Assembly (NCBI GenBank): GCA_947627175.1
Contig: CANQVA010000019.1
Coordinates: 1-36,810 of the forward strand
Direction: 5' to 3'
Source of the DNA: an uncultured Ruminococcus sp.
GTDB taxonomy: Bacteria > Bacillota > Clostridia > Oscillospirales > Ruminococcaceae
Length of the DNA stretch: 36,810 nt
Below, one piece after another: positions 16,167 to 25,272 of this stretch (its first letter is position 1; each line of letters opens with the position of its first letter). A program made the position numbers and the translations under genes. The notes below the pieces were generated by a model. The model was not told the origin of the DNA, searched no databases, and saw nothing but the letters and a program-made list of their open reading frames with translations.

Positions 16167-17249
16167 TTAATTCTTATAATTATTGTTTACTGTTTTTGTA
16201 ATATTCGGTTTTCCCTCACTTACAGGGACAAAATCCTTTGCTGATTCGGGTTCATATTTAAGAATAATATTTTTTACTTTTTCATCTCTTGTCATATTGT
16301 AAGTGATTTTCAGTGCATTTAGGGCATTCGGAATATCTCTCTCTCCGAGATAGTAAGCCGCAAGCTGTGATGCAACTTTTATTACTTCCGGATTAAAGCC
16401 AAATTCCATATCATACTTTTTGAATACAGAAATAATCTGTTCATGATTAAAGACTTTAAGCGGTGTACCTTTAAGTTGTGCAAGGTGTCTCATTTCCTGC
16501 GGAATTGCCGGGTGCGGAGCCATCATAACACTTGCCGTATAGAAAGCCGCTGCATCGTCATAATCCTGAGAATCTGTAAGAGCATATCCGACGTTTGCAT
16601 AACATCTTGCAAGTGCAACAGGAGAAGAGGCTACTTCTATAGTGTCACGGGTAATTTCAAGAAGTCTTTTTCTGTTTTTCAGAAGTTTGTATACTTCGGC
16701 AAGTTCAAATTTAGCCCCACAGTCAACAGGGTTATATTCCATAGCTTTTTTCAAAATCGGGATAGCATCAAAAGGTGAACCCGTTTCCGTGAGAATATAT
16801 GCATAAGTAGTAATATATGCGGCAAAATCAAACGGTGTACGGTTAAGAATTTTATCTTGCTTGAAAAGAATCTGACAAAGATTATCTTCAAACGGATTTC
16901 TCAGTGAAACAAATTTAGCCTTTTCACCCTCTTTAAATTCAACCGTAATTTTTTTGTACAGTTTTTCTGCAATCGGCTTTGCGGTGACAACATCATGCTT
17001 GTTAAGAAGTTCAACAATTTGGTCATAAATTTTGTCAAGCCTTACACCGTCAATGTGGGTGATACGCTTTATTTCTTCCCTTTCTTCTTCGGGCATATTC
17101 TCAACGAGTAATTCAGACGCTGCTTTTACGCCGTCAGCATTTTTTTCCTTTGCAAATTTTTCTGCTTCCCTGCGGAGCATTCTATCGTTTTCCCTTATAT
17201 CGTCACCGAGTTTTGACTTGAGTTCCGCAAGAATTTTGTCATATGACAT
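16167..17249 (-). CDS. TPR-like helical repeat protein
   Basis: 360 residues, soluble, no signal peptide. The centre and C-terminus hold helix pairs with TPR character: AIPILKKAMEYNPVDCGAKF, LARCYANVGYALTDSQDYDDA and the DIPNALNALKITY region. The N-terminal 100 residues are highly charged helix (RENDRMLRREAEKFAKEK). The last residues are Asn/Lys-rich and probably disordered. It follows the 817-residue repeat protein by 38 bases with a GAGGA site, so the two are likely co-expressed and may interact. Function unknown. Confidence 0.75.
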   Translation of the reverse strand: MSYDKILAELKSKLGDDIRENDRMLRREAEKFAKEKNADGVKAASELLVENMPEEEREEIKRITHIDGVRLDKIYDQIVELLNKHDVVTAKPIAEKLYKKITVEFKEGEKAKFVSLRNPFEDNLCQILFKQDKILNRTPFDFAAYITTYAYILTETGSPFDAIPILKKAMEYNPVDCGAKFELAEVYKLLKNRKRLLEITRDTIEVASSPVALARCYANVGYALTDSQDYDDAAAFYTASVMMAPHPAIPQEMRHLAQLKGTPLKVFNHEQIISVFKKYDMEFGFNPEVIKVASQLAAYYLGERDIPNALNALKITYNMTRDEKVKNIILKYEPESAKDFVPVSEGKPNITKTVNNNYKN

Positions 17250-17287
17250 AATTATTTCCTCATTTCATGATTATCTAAAAATTTTTA

Positions 17288-19741
17288 TCAGAAACCTTTT
17301 TTAGCAAGGTCTTTCTTGAATTTAGCATCAATTTTTTCCTGCTTCTTCTTTTCTTTGAGTTCTGCTTTTGTAAGCGGACGCTGTGGTTCTTCTTTTTTCT
17401 TTGGAGCAGAAGAATTATTGCGTGTAGGAGTAGAAGGAACTTTATATTCCTGATATACAGGTACATTTTTCTTCATCTGTTCTTTTTTCATCTGTTTCTT
17501 CTTTTCTGAATCATCTCCCATTTCGGAAAGAATATCTTCAATTGAAGTAAGAACAGGCATTCTTGACTGAAGCCCTTGTGTTTCTGTAAGGCTCTTATTT
17601 GCGTATTCTTTAGATTCTGCAATTGCATTTATGAACGCCTGAGAAGTTGAACGGCTGTGTTCGTGAACGGAGATTTTTGAAATATTTGACGCATTTGCAG
17701 GCATACCGCCGTTTGCTGCTGCGGCTGCTGCAATTTTCTGTCCGGGGGTAAGCGGTTGATTTGTATTTTCAGGTTTTGCAGGAGCAACTGCTTTTTTCGG
17801 AACGTTTGGAACGGGTGCAGACTGTGGAATATAAGGCTGTTGCATCATTGGCTGTTGCATCATGGGTTGCTGCATCTGTGAAGGCTGTCCGAAAGGTACA
17901 TATATAGGCTGTCCGTTTGCATCATAGCCCGTCATTTGCATTTGTACGTACATATAAATAGGCTGGTTATTCTGGTCATATCCCTTAAATTGTGGTATGC
18001 TGACAATCTGTCCTATCATAGGCTGTGACATTGCAGGCTGTGGCATTGCCGTCTGCTGAATTACAGGCTGTTGAACGGGTACAGGTGACGGCTGTGCATA
18101 ATTCGGCTGTACGGGAACAGGCTGAGGCTGTACAGGGCGTGCAGGCTGTTTTTTCGGCTGATTATCAACAGCAACTTCTTCCGTTGATTCATAATATTCA
18201 TCTGTTTCATCTGTTTCATAATCTTCATATTCTGTTTCTTCGGGTACAGATTCGTCAACTTCCTGTTCTGTTTCTTCCTGAACCTCCATAGCATCGTCAA
18301 GTGACGGTAATTCTACATCTTCAAGAACAAATGATGTATTTTCATAAGTCTTTGTTTCTTCTTGTACAGGCATAACGTCATCAAGTGACGGTAATTCTAC
18401 ATCTTCAAGAGCAGGTGATGTATTTTCATAAGACTTTGTTTCTTCTTGCACAGGCATAACGTCATCAAGTGACGGTAATTCTATATCTTCAAGAACAGGT
18501 GATGTATTTTCATAAGTCTTTGTTTCTTCTTGTACGGGCATAACGTCATCAAGTGACGGTAATTCTATATCTTCAAGAACAGGTGATGTATTTTCATAAA
18601 TCTTTGTTTCTTCTTGCACGGGCATAACATCATCAAGTGACGGCAATTCTACATTTTCAGGAACAGAAACCGTATTTTCAGGTATTTCCGCACTTTCGGG
18701 AACTGTCAAATCAAGGTCTGCCATTTCTTCAGGCTGTTCGGGTTCATTTGCTGATTGTCCTTCAACGCCGAAAAGCTGATTTGCAACATAGTCCCAATCG
18801 GAACTTGCAGTTTCTTCTTCAGGAGATGGAGCAGATTGTTCTTCTTCAAGTGCAGAATAGTCATATCTTGAAGGACTTACTGCGGGTGACTGACTTGAGG
18901 ATGCTTTCACATTTCCGAAAGCGAACATTTTCATTATATCATCTTCATCAATAATACCGACGGGGCGTTCATCATTTTCAGCAGGCTTTTCAATCGGTTC
19001 TTCATATGCCGATGGTGGCGGATTGATAGCTGTAAAATCAATAGATTCTTCCTCTTCATTCTTATCAGAAGCAGTATTATTTTCAGGTACGGCAGATTGA
19101 GTTTCCTCGGACTGACCCGGCACGGAAATAGCAAACTGTGCAAGAAAATCATCCTGAATATTTGCTACACCATGAGCCGGCTTTTGCTTTACGGGCTCGG
19201 ACTCCGGTTCGGGTTCAGGTTTCTTGACAGCAAACTGTGCCATGAAGTCATCATCACTTTTATTATCTGTCTGAGGTTCTTCAGCGGGGGGCGGAGTAAT
19301 TGCAAATTGAGCAAGACTGCTGTCAATAGCTACACCTGTACCCGGAATAGTACGCTGAGGGGCAGAAGGTGCTGATTCTGTTACAGGAGGAGTTTCAGGC
19401 TGAACGGGTTCAGGCTGAACAGGCGTCTGAGCAGATGTAATTTTTGCCGTAGTATTTCCAAGCGGAACAATTCCCTCATCAGCAAGACCTTTCTTTTCAC
19501 GCACTTTTTCTTCTTTCAGCAAACGTGCCATTTCTTTTTTGTCTGCCTTAATCATTTTCTTTGCGAAAGCATTTTTACATCTTTCACAAGTAATATCTTT
19601 CAGGTCATTCATTTTTCCGCCACGACGATATTTATTGACATTTTCGCCCTTTTGCAGATTTATACCACAACCGGTTTTTTTGTCATTGTCAGTACCATGA
19701 ATATCGTCATTCATAATAGATGTCACAAGTATAATATCCAT
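17288..19741 (-). CDS. Large low-complexity repeat protein, scaffold-like
   Basis: 817 residues, mostly disordered. The N-terminus has Cys25 and a CERC pair (52-55) like part of a zinc knuckle, then charged helix. Four short related motifs follow near residues 145, 170, 202 and 272 (LAQFAITPP, MAQFAVKKP, LAQFAISVP, MKMFAFGN). Residues about 360-500 hold five copies of a 28-residue acidic repeat (ELPSLDDVMPVQEETK...). Next is a Pro/Gln/Met-rich stretch (MQQPMMQQP) and a basic Lys-rich C-terminus. There is no signal peptide or membrane helix, so it is probably cytosolic. The start has AAAGGA 7 bases upstream. No family recognised; it looks like a multivalent scaffold. Confidence 0.8.
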   Translation of the reverse strand: MDIILVTSIMNDDIHGTDNDKKTGCGINLQKGENVNKYRRGGKMNDLKDITCERCKNAFAKKMIKADKKEMARLLKEEKVREKKGLADEGIVPLGNTTAKITSAQTPVQPEPVQPETPPVTESAPSAPQRTIPGTGVAIDSSLAQFAITPPPAEEPQTDNKSDDDFMAQFAVKKPEPEPESEPVKQKPAHGVANIQDDFLAQFAISVPGQSEETQSAVPENNTASDKNEEEESIDFTAINPPPSAYEEPIEKPAENDERPVGIIDEDDIMKMFAFGNVKASSSQSPAVSPSRYDYSALEEEQSAPSPEEETASSDWDYVANQLFGVEGQSANEPEQPEEMADLDLTVPESAEIPENTVSVPENVELPSLDDVMPVQEETKIYENTSPVLEDIELPSLDDVMPVQEETKTYENTSPVLEDIELPSLDDVMPVQEETKSYENTSPALEDVELPSLDDVMPVQEETKTYENTSFVLEDVELPSLDDAMEVQEETEQEVDESVPEETEYEDYETDETDEYYESTEEVAVDNQPKKQPARPVQPQPVPVQPNYAQPSPVPVQQPVIQQTAMPQPAMSQPMIGQIVSIPQFKGYDQNNQPIYMYVQMQMTGYDANGQPIYVPFGQPSQMQQPMMQQPMMQQPYIPQSAPVPNVPKKAVAPAKPENTNQPLTPGQKIAAAAAANGGMPANASNISKISVHEHSRSTSQAFINAIAESKEYANKSLTETQGLQSRMPVLTSIEDILSEMGDDSEKKKQMKKEQMKKNVPVYQEYKVPSTPTRNNSSAPKKKEEPQRPLTKAELKEKKKQEKIDAKFKKDLAKKGF
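18286..18660. repeat. 84-bp tandem repeat inside the scaffold gene
   Basis: Five copies at exactly 84-bp spacing; the shared TCAAGTGACGG core begins at 18297, 18381, 18465, 18549 and 18633. The copies differ by scattered substitutions and keep the reading frame (28 codons). Copy number is likely variable between strains. Confidence 0.93.
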
Positions 19742-19754
19742 AAGCTATTCCTTT

Positions 19755-19772
19755 CTGTACATTAAAGTACAG
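19755..19772 (-). other. Small hairpin next to ribosome site
   Basis: CTGTAC-ATTAAA-GTACAG, a 6-bp stem in the leader of the 817-residue gene, directly upstream of its AAAGGA site. It may shape translation of that gene; no protein ligand is implied. Confidence 0.35.
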
Positions 19773-19844
19773 TTTTCGCTTTACGGGAGCGAATACCGAT
19801 TTTTCCGGAACGTATAATTTATATACGCATCACAATACATATAC

Positions 19845-19873
19845 ATTATACAATATTAGCGTCAAAAAATCAA
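19845..19873 (-). promoter_or_regulatory. Promoter of the scaffold/TPR operon
   Basis: TTGATT, 17 bases, TATAAT on the minus strand. Predicted start near 19838, leader of about 97 bases. Confidence 0.7.
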
Positions 19874-20067
19874 CAGTTTCTGAAAAATTTGCACTATAAA
19901 TTATAAGATTTTAAAACTTTCGGTGAAAACAACAAAATGTTATGAATATTTTTGTCAAAAACCGCCTAACAAGTTGAAATTACTTTCCATAATCAACATA
20001 ATTCGGGCAAATAAATATTCAATATTTTATATAAACCTGAAAAATTAAAAAATATGTGATTTTACTC

Positions 20068-20096
20068 TTGCATTATCAGAAAATTTGTTGTATTAT
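20068..20096 (+). promoter_or_regulatory. Promoter of the glycosyltransferase gene
   Basis: TTGCAT, 17 bases, TATTAT, predicted start near 20103. The rest of the 390-bp divergent gap 19742-20131 is AT-rich with no gene or riboswitch-like structure seen. No clear terminator or stronger promoter was found before the purine genes, so this may feed a long transcript. Confidence 0.65.
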
Positions 20097-20131
20097 TATA
20101 GTGTATTACTAATAATGTTAGGGGGAGTTTC

Positions 20132-21151
20132 GTGAAACTCGTTTCAGTAGTTGTTCCGTGCTATAATGAACAGGAAGTACTGCCTATGTTCTATGAGGAA
20201 ATAATAAAGGTAACAGACAAAATGTCAGTTGATTTTCCTGAACTTGAATTTGAATTTCTGTTCATAAACGACGGTTCAAAAGATAAAACACTTGAAATAT
20301 TCCATACACTTGCTGACCGTGACAAAAGAGTAAGATATATATCTTTTTCAAGGAATTTCGGCAAGGAATCAGGAATGTATGCCGGTCTTAAAAATGCAAA
20401 GGGTGATTACGTCGTTGTAATGGACGCTGATTTACAGCATCCGCCCGCATTTCTTCCCGAAATGTACAAGTATGTAAAAGACGGCGAATATGATTGTGCA
20501 ACAACAAGACGTGTAAACCGTAAGGGAGAATCAAAAGTCCGTTCATGGTTTGCAATGAAATTCTATCAGATAATGAACAAAATATCTCAGACGGAAATTG
20601 TTGACGGTGCACAGGATTTCCGATTCATGACAAGGCAAATGGTTGATGCTATTCTTGATATGTCGGAATATAACCGTTTTTCAAAAGGTATTTTCAGTTG
20701 GGTAGGCTTCAATGTAAAGTATCTGCCATATGAAAACGTTGAACGACCGGCAGGTACTACTTCATGGTCATTCTGGGGGCTTTTCAAATACTCACTTGAG
20801 GGAATAATGGCATTCTCAACAGCACCGCTTGCGATATCGTCATTACTTGGAATAGTAAGCTGTATTATTTCATTTATCCTTATAATAATAACAGTCTTTA
20901 AAACCCTTGTTTTCGGCGAAAGCGTTGACGGATACCCTACAACGATATGTGTTATTTTCATGCTTAGCGGATTACAGCTTTTCTGTACCGGAATACTTGG
21001 ACAGTATCTTTCAAAAACATACCTTGAAACAAAACACCGCCCGATTTACATTGCAAAGGAAACGGACGAGCTTTACCGCAGAAAAAAACAGGAAAATCAA
21101 AATAAAGACGGAAACAACAACAATAACGATAATTCTCAATCCGTCAAATAA
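20132..21151 (+). CDS. Polyprenyl-phosphate glycosyltransferase, GT2 family
   Basis: 339 residues, GtrB/DPM1-like. It would transfer a sugar from a nucleotide donor to a polyprenyl phosphate at the inner membrane face. The GT-A domain has VSVVVPCYNEQEVL, FLFINDGSKDKT and the metal-binding VVMDADLQHPP. Two C-terminal membrane helices follow (residues about 230-255 and 265-295), then a charged Asn-rich tail. The GTG start is preceded by GGGGGAG. The next gene encodes a membrane protein 21 bases downstream. The specific sugar cannot be deduced. Confidence 0.9.
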   Translation: MKLVSVVVPCYNEQEVLPMFYEEIIKVTDKMSVDFPELEFEFLFINDGSKDKTLEIFHTLADRDKRVRYISFSRNFGKESGMYAGLKNAKGDYVVVMDADLQHPPAFLPEMYKYVKDGEYDCATTRRVNRKGESKVRSWFAMKFYQIMNKISQTEIVDGAQDFRFMTRQMVDAILDMSEYNRFSKGIFSWVGFNVKYLPYENVERPAGTTSWSFWGLFKYSLEGIMAFSTAPLAISSLLGIVSCIISFILIIITVFKTLVFGESVDGYPTTICVIFMLSGLQLFCTGILGQYLSKTYLETKHRPIYIAKETDELYRRKKQENQNKDGNNNNNDNSQSVK

Positions 21152-21172
21152 CAGCGGAGGAGGCATGAATTT

Positions 21173-22255
21173 CTGAATAAGCAGACAAAATTTATAATTT
21201 CTGCACTTTTCATAGTTATTATACTGCTTGCATTTGCTATCAGAAAATTTTACTATGATACAACCCAAAACGCCGAAAACAACAGTTTTCATACAGACAT
21301 GATAAGCAGTATTGACTCTGATTCTTCGGGAAACAGAATTTTCAGGGACAACGGCGGACTTTTCGGAATTATAGACAGCAACGACAGAATTATTGTTGCC
21401 CCTGAATGGCTTGACCTGAAATTTGCAGATGGTAATATATGCATAGCTAAACAGCGGATAGACGGAAATCTTCTTTCAGGCTGTATTGACTATGAGGGGA
21501 ATATATCAGTTCCGTTTATATATCAGAATATAGAATATCATCAGGAAGAAGAATTTTCTTTTTATATTGCAGACTCGGCAAATGACAATTCCCATGTGAT
21601 ATATGACAGCCGTTTTGTGCCATGTTTTTCAAGAGCATGGGAAAGCTGTAATATTTCAGACGGTGAAATCACACTTAAAACAAATAACGGAACTTATGAA
21701 TATGCCATAAGTAAAGACGGTTTCAGGCTTAAATCAGCGGAAGTAATAGGAAAAACTATGGAACGCAGTTATGTTATAGACATATCAAGCAGAATATTAC
21801 TTTCAAAACTAAGCGTATCCATGATTGAAAAAATAGCTGAAGATACTGAAAAATATATTGAGTTTGCATATACAGGAAACGATGAAATACTTTCCGATAT
21901 AACAACAGGCGGACGTTCCTCTTTTACACAGCTTTTTCCTGATGACCATAAAATTCTTTCAAAAAAATTGCTGAATATTTCCGAAATATCTATATATTCA
22001 GTAAGGTCAGAAGACAACACGCCTCACTATGCAGTATCAGTAACTGCTGATACGAAAATAGAATATTCTGATGAGGCAAACGGGAAAAATACTCTTAAAG
22101 ATGAATATACGGCAGTTGTGGAATTTAGCGGATATTCCGAAAATGACCTTACAGCAGTTTCGGGAAGTTTTACTCAGGAAGAACCCGAATATCCACAGTT
22201 GGAAGAAGAATCCGAAAACGTTTCCGAAAATGAAGTGACTGAACAGTCTACATGA
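21173..22255 (+). CDS. Membrane-anchored WG-repeat-like protein
   Basis: About 360 residues if started at CTG 21173, which has AGGAGG 9 bases upstream and restores an N-terminal membrane helix (FIISALFIVIILLAFAI). The first in-frame ATG, at 21299, lacks a ribosome site and would remove the helix. An out-of-frame ATG at 21165 followed quickly by TGA suggests instead a one-base deletion. The body has WG (KWG)-type repeats: GLFGIIDSNDRIIVAPEW and SGCIDYEGNISVPFIYQ. The C-terminus is acidic. Probably exported and anchored; function unknown. Confidence 0.7.
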   Translation: MNKQTKFIISALFIVIILLAFAIRKFYYDTTQNAENNSFHTDMISSIDSDSSGNRIFRDNGGLFGIIDSNDRIIVAPEWLDLKFADGNICIAKQRIDGNLLSGCIDYEGNISVPFIYQNIEYHQEEEFSFYIADSANDNSHVIYDSRFVPCFSRAWESCNISDGEITLKTNNGTYEYAISKDGFRLKSAEVIGKTMERSYVIDISSRILLSKLSVSMIEKIAEDTEKYIEFAYTGNDEILSDITTGGRSSFTQLFPDDHKILSKKLLNISEISIYSVRSEDNTPHYAVSVTADTKIEYSDEANGKNTLKDEYTAVVEFSGYSENDLTAVSGSFTQEEPEYPQLEEESENVSENEVTEQST

Positions 22256-22289
22256 TTATTTATATTATTATGAAAAGGAGTTTTTAATT

Positions 22290-22790
22290 ATGCCAAAGAA
22301 AGTAGCAGTTATAATGGGAAGCAACAGCGATTTTCCCGTTGTAAAATCAGCTCTTACAGAGTTAAAAAAATACGGTGTTGAATTTGAATGCCGTGTAATG
22401 TCCGCACACCGTACACCTGTTGAAGCGTGTGAATTTGCAGACAAAGCAAAAGAAAACGGTTTCGGCGTTATCTTATGTGCAGCAGGAATGGCGGCACATC
22501 TTGCAGGAGTAATTGCAGGACACACAACACTGCCCGTCATTGGTATTCCTATGAAATCATCGGTACTTGAAGGTATGGACGCACTTCTTTCAACAGTCAT
22601 GATGCCCCCCGGTGTACCTGTTGCAACAGTAGGCATAAATGGTGCAAAGAATGCGGCTATTCTCGCAGTGCAAATGCTTGCAATTTCAGATGACGAACTT
22701 GCTAAAAAATTAGCAGATGAAAAAATAAAAATGGCTGACGGTGTTCGTCAGAAAGATATTGATTTACAGGAGGAAATAAAAAATGTTTGA
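22290..22790 (+). CDS. purE: N5-carboxyaminoimidazole ribonucleotide mutase
   Basis: 166 residues, class I PurE. It converts N5-CAIR to CAIR in purine synthesis. The motif MGSNSDFPV near the N-terminus, SAHRTP, AAGMAAHLAGV and GIPMKSS are all present. The partner purK is not in the window. AAAAGGAG precedes the start. The gene opens the purine cluster and overlaps the next gene by 8 bases. Confidence 0.96.
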   Translation: MPKKVAVIMGSNSDFPVVKSALTELKKYGVEFECRVMSAHRTPVEACEFADKAKENGFGVILCAAGMAAHLAGVIAGHTTLPVIGIPMKSSVLEGMDALLSTVMMPPGVPVATVGINGAKNAAILAVQMLAISDDELAKKLADEKIKMADGVRQKDIDLQEEIKNV

Positions 22791-22986
22791 TAAAAAGGAA
22801 AAAAAAGGTAAACGCTTTGTTATCAAAGAAGAACAGGGACTTGGTATGTCAGGAGCAGTACAGATTATTGTTGATACTGTTACAGGTGTTAATTATTTAA
22901 ATGCTGTCGGCTCATTACCTACAGGAATTACACCTCTTCTTGACAGCAACGGAAATGTAGTCATTGACAAAATTTTAGATAAATAA
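22783..22986 (+). CDS. Small DUF6440-like protein
   Basis: 67 residues. The pattern [23 protein letters not shown] and [16 protein letters not shown] matches my memory of DUF6440, small proteins of unknown function common in Clostridia. No signal or membrane helix. The start lies inside the end of purE after AGGAGG, so translation is coupled. Being wedged between purE and purC suggests stable co-expression with purine synthesis, but no role is known. Confidence 0.75.
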   Translation: MFDKKEKKGKRFVIKEEQGLGMSGAVQIIVDTVTGVNYLNAVGSLPTGITPLLDSNGNVVIDKILDK

Positions 22987-23051
22987 CCGCTTACTTGTCC
23001 GATAAAAAGGACTTGTATATATTTCATGTAATTCTCAGGAGGAATTTAAAA

Positions 23052-23771
23052 ATGGAAAACATTGTTAAACAGAAACAGCTCTATGAGGGAAAGGCAAAAA
23101 AAGTATATGCCACAAACGACCCTGAACTTGTAATCGTTGATTACAAGGACGATGCAACAGCTTTCAACGGCGAAAAGAAAGGCACTATCTCCGGAAAGGG
23201 CGTTGTCAACAACAGAATGACAAACTTCATGTTCAAGATGCTCGAAAAGGAGGGCGTTCCGACACATCTCGTAGAGGAAATAAGCGACCGTGAAACTATC
23301 GTAAAGAAAGTTTCAATCGTTCCGCTTGAGGTTATTGTAAGAAACGTTGCAGCAGGTTCTTTCTCAAAAAGAATGGGCGTTGAAGAGGGAAAAGCTCTCC
23401 TCTGTCCGATTCTTGAATTCAGCTACAAAAATGATGACCTCGGCGACCCGTTCATCAACGATTATTACGCCCTCGCCCTCGGTCTTGCTACAAAGGAAGA
23501 ACTTGACACAATAAGTAAGTATGCATTCAAAGTAAACGAATTTATGCTTAACTTCTTCAAAGGTCTTAACATTGACCTTATCGACTTTAAGATTGAATTT
23601 GGCAAAACATCTGACGGTACTATTATACTCGCTGACGAAATTTCACCCGACACCTGCCGTTTCTGGGACAGTACAACACATGAAAAACTTGACAAAGACC
23701 GTTTCCGCCGTGATATGGGCGGTGTTGAAGAAGCATATCAGGAAATTATGAAAAGACTGATGGGAGAATAA
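23052..23771 (+). CDS. purC: SAICAR synthetase
   Basis: 239 residues. It ligates aspartate to CAIR using ATP. Family marks: [23 protein letters not shown], the PLEVIVRN motif (residues about 90-97), [11 protein letters not shown], and [17 protein letters not shown] 23052 with AGGAGG 9 bases upstream is clearly correct; an in-frame ATG at 22995 lacks this. By eye its codons are more C-ending than in neighbouring genes, as in highly expressed genes. It is 4 bases ahead of the purF-like gene. Confidence 0.96.
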   Translation: MENIVKQKQLYEGKAKKVYATNDPELVIVDYKDDATAFNGEKKGTISGKGVVNNRMTNFMFKMLEKEGVPTHLVEEISDRETIVKKVSIVPLEVIVRNVAAGSFSKRMGVEEGKALLCPILEFSYKNDDLGDPFINDYYALALGLATKEELDTISKYAFKVNEFMLNFFKGLNIDLIDFKIEFGKTSDGTIILADEISPDTCRFWDSTTHEKLDKDRFRRDMGGVEEAYQEIMKRLMGE

Positions 23772-23775
23772 TTTT

Positions 23776-25200
23776 ATGGGTGGATTTTTTGGTGCGGCTT
23801 CCAAAAACGATTGCGTTACAGATGTATTTTTCGGAACAGATTACCACTCACATTTAGGTACAAGACGTGGCGGTATGACCGCATATTCTAATGAACTCGG
23901 ATTTCAGCGAAATATCCATAGTATTGAAAACTCGCCGTTCAGAACAAAATTTGAAGACGATGTTGTAAAAATGCGTGGAAAACTTTGCATCGGCAGTATA
24001 AGCGATACAGACCCACAGCCTATTCTTGTCCGTTCAAAACTCGGACTTTATGCTATATGTTCAGTAGGCATAATCAGAAATGCAGACGCTCTTGTTGAAG
24101 AACTTCTTGAAAGCGGTTGTGCAAACTTTGAAACTATGAGTAGTGGAAATATAAACTCGGGTGATTTAATCGGTGCTTTAATTGCACAGAAAAATTCATT
24201 TGTAGAGGGAATACGCTACGCACAGGAAAAAATTGAAGGCACTATGTCGCTTATTATCCTGACAAAAGAATGCATTATCGCCGCAAGGGACAAATTCGGC
24301 AGACTGCCTATAATTATAGGAAAAAGAAGTGACGGTTTCTGTCTTTCAACTGAATCATTCGCATTTCAGAAACTCGGCTACACTACATATAAGGAACTTA
24401 CAGCGGGCGAAATTGTACAAATAAATTCCGACGGTTGTGAAGTTCTCAGTGAGGGCGACCCCTCAAAAATGAAAATATGTACCTTTATGTGGACATATTA
24501 TGGTTATCCTACCGCCGTATATGAGGGCGTAAACGTTGAAGTCATGAGAACACGCAACGGCGAAATAATGGCTGAAAATGACATTAAAGCCGGAAAACTC
24601 CCCGATGTTGACTATATATGCGGTATTCCCGATTCGGGAACGCCTCACGCCATAGGCTACGCCAACAAGAGCGGTATACCGTTTGCACGACCTTTTATTA
24701 AATATACTCCCACATGGCCAAGGAGTTTCATGCCTACAAATCAGAGTATGAGAAATCAGGTTGCAAAAATGAAACTTATTCCTGTTCACGAACTTATTGA
24801 GGGAAAGAAACTTCTCTTTGTTGATGACAGTATTGTGCGTGGTACTCAGATGAGGGAAACTGTTGAATTTTTGTATGAAAACGGTGCAAAAGAAGTGCAT
24901 ATGCGTTCTGCTTGTCCGCCTATTATGTATGGCTGTAAATACCTCAACTTTTCACGCAGTCATTCTGAACTTGAACTTATTGCAAGACAGATTATTGACG
25001 AATTTGAAGGTGCAGAAGGTGTTAAATATCTCGCAGAATACAGCGATACAAATACTGAACGTGGAAAACGTATGCGTGACGAAATCTGTCGCAGACTTAA
25101 ACTTACATCACTTGAATTTCAATCTCTTGAAGGTAAAGTAAAGGCTGTAGGACTGCCTGAATGCAAACTTTGCACTTACTGTTGGAGCGGAAATGAATAA
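23776..25200 (+). CDS. purF: PurF-like amidophosphoribosyltransferase lacking N-terminal Cys
   Basis: 474 residues. PurF makes phosphoribosylamine from PRPP and glutamine, the committed purine step. The PRPP loop LLFVDDSIVRGTQMR (about residue 350) and the cysteines expected for an Fe-S cluster (ICTF, YGCKY, CTYC) are present, as is the glutaminase loop GTRRGGM. The protein begins MGGFFGAASKNDC, whereas normal PurF exposes Cys as its first mature residue. No upstream in-frame start exists before a stop, so the Ntn nucleophile is really absent from the N-terminus. It may use ammonia, another cysteine such as Cys13, or a partner. Confidence 0.9.
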   Translation: MGGFFGAASKNDCVTDVFFGTDYHSHLGTRRGGMTAYSNELGFQRNIHSIENSPFRTKFEDDVVKMRGKLCIGSISDTDPQPILVRSKLGLYAICSVGIIRNADALVEELLESGCANFETMSSGNINSGDLIGALIAQKNSFVEGIRYAQEKIEGTMSLIILTKECIIAARDKFGRLPIIIGKRSDGFCLSTESFAFQKLGYTTYKELTAGEIVQINSDGCEVLSEGDPSKMKICTFMWTYYGYPTAVYEGVNVEVMRTRNGEIMAENDIKAGKLPDVDYICGIPDSGTPHAIGYANKSGIPFARPFIKYTPTWPRSFMPTNQSMRNQVAKMKLIPVHELIEGKKLLFVDDSIVRGTQMRETVEFLYENGAKEVHMRSACPPIMYGCKYLNFSRSHSELELIARQIIDEFEGAEGVKYLAEYSDTNTERGKRMRDEICRRLKLTSLEFQSLEGKVKAVGLPECKLCTYCWSGNE

Positions 25201-25218
25201 TTTATAAACAAAATTCAG

Positions 25219-25246
25219 AACCTGTTTTCAATGTCGGAAACAGGTT
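25219..25246 (+). other. Hairpin before purM
   Basis: AACCTGTTTTC-7-GAAACAGGTT forms a stem of about 10 bp in the purF-purM gap, followed by only four Ts. It could attenuate or process the transcript; purM's AGGAGG lies just after it. Confidence 0.4.
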
Positions 25247-25272
25247 TTGAAGAATACAAGGAGGTATTACCA

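Noticed and set aside
22995-23051. N-terminal extension of purC from ATG 22995.
   Set aside because: No ribosome site, and the PurC family begins at the [17 protein letters not shown] region; AGGAGG precedes ATG 23052.
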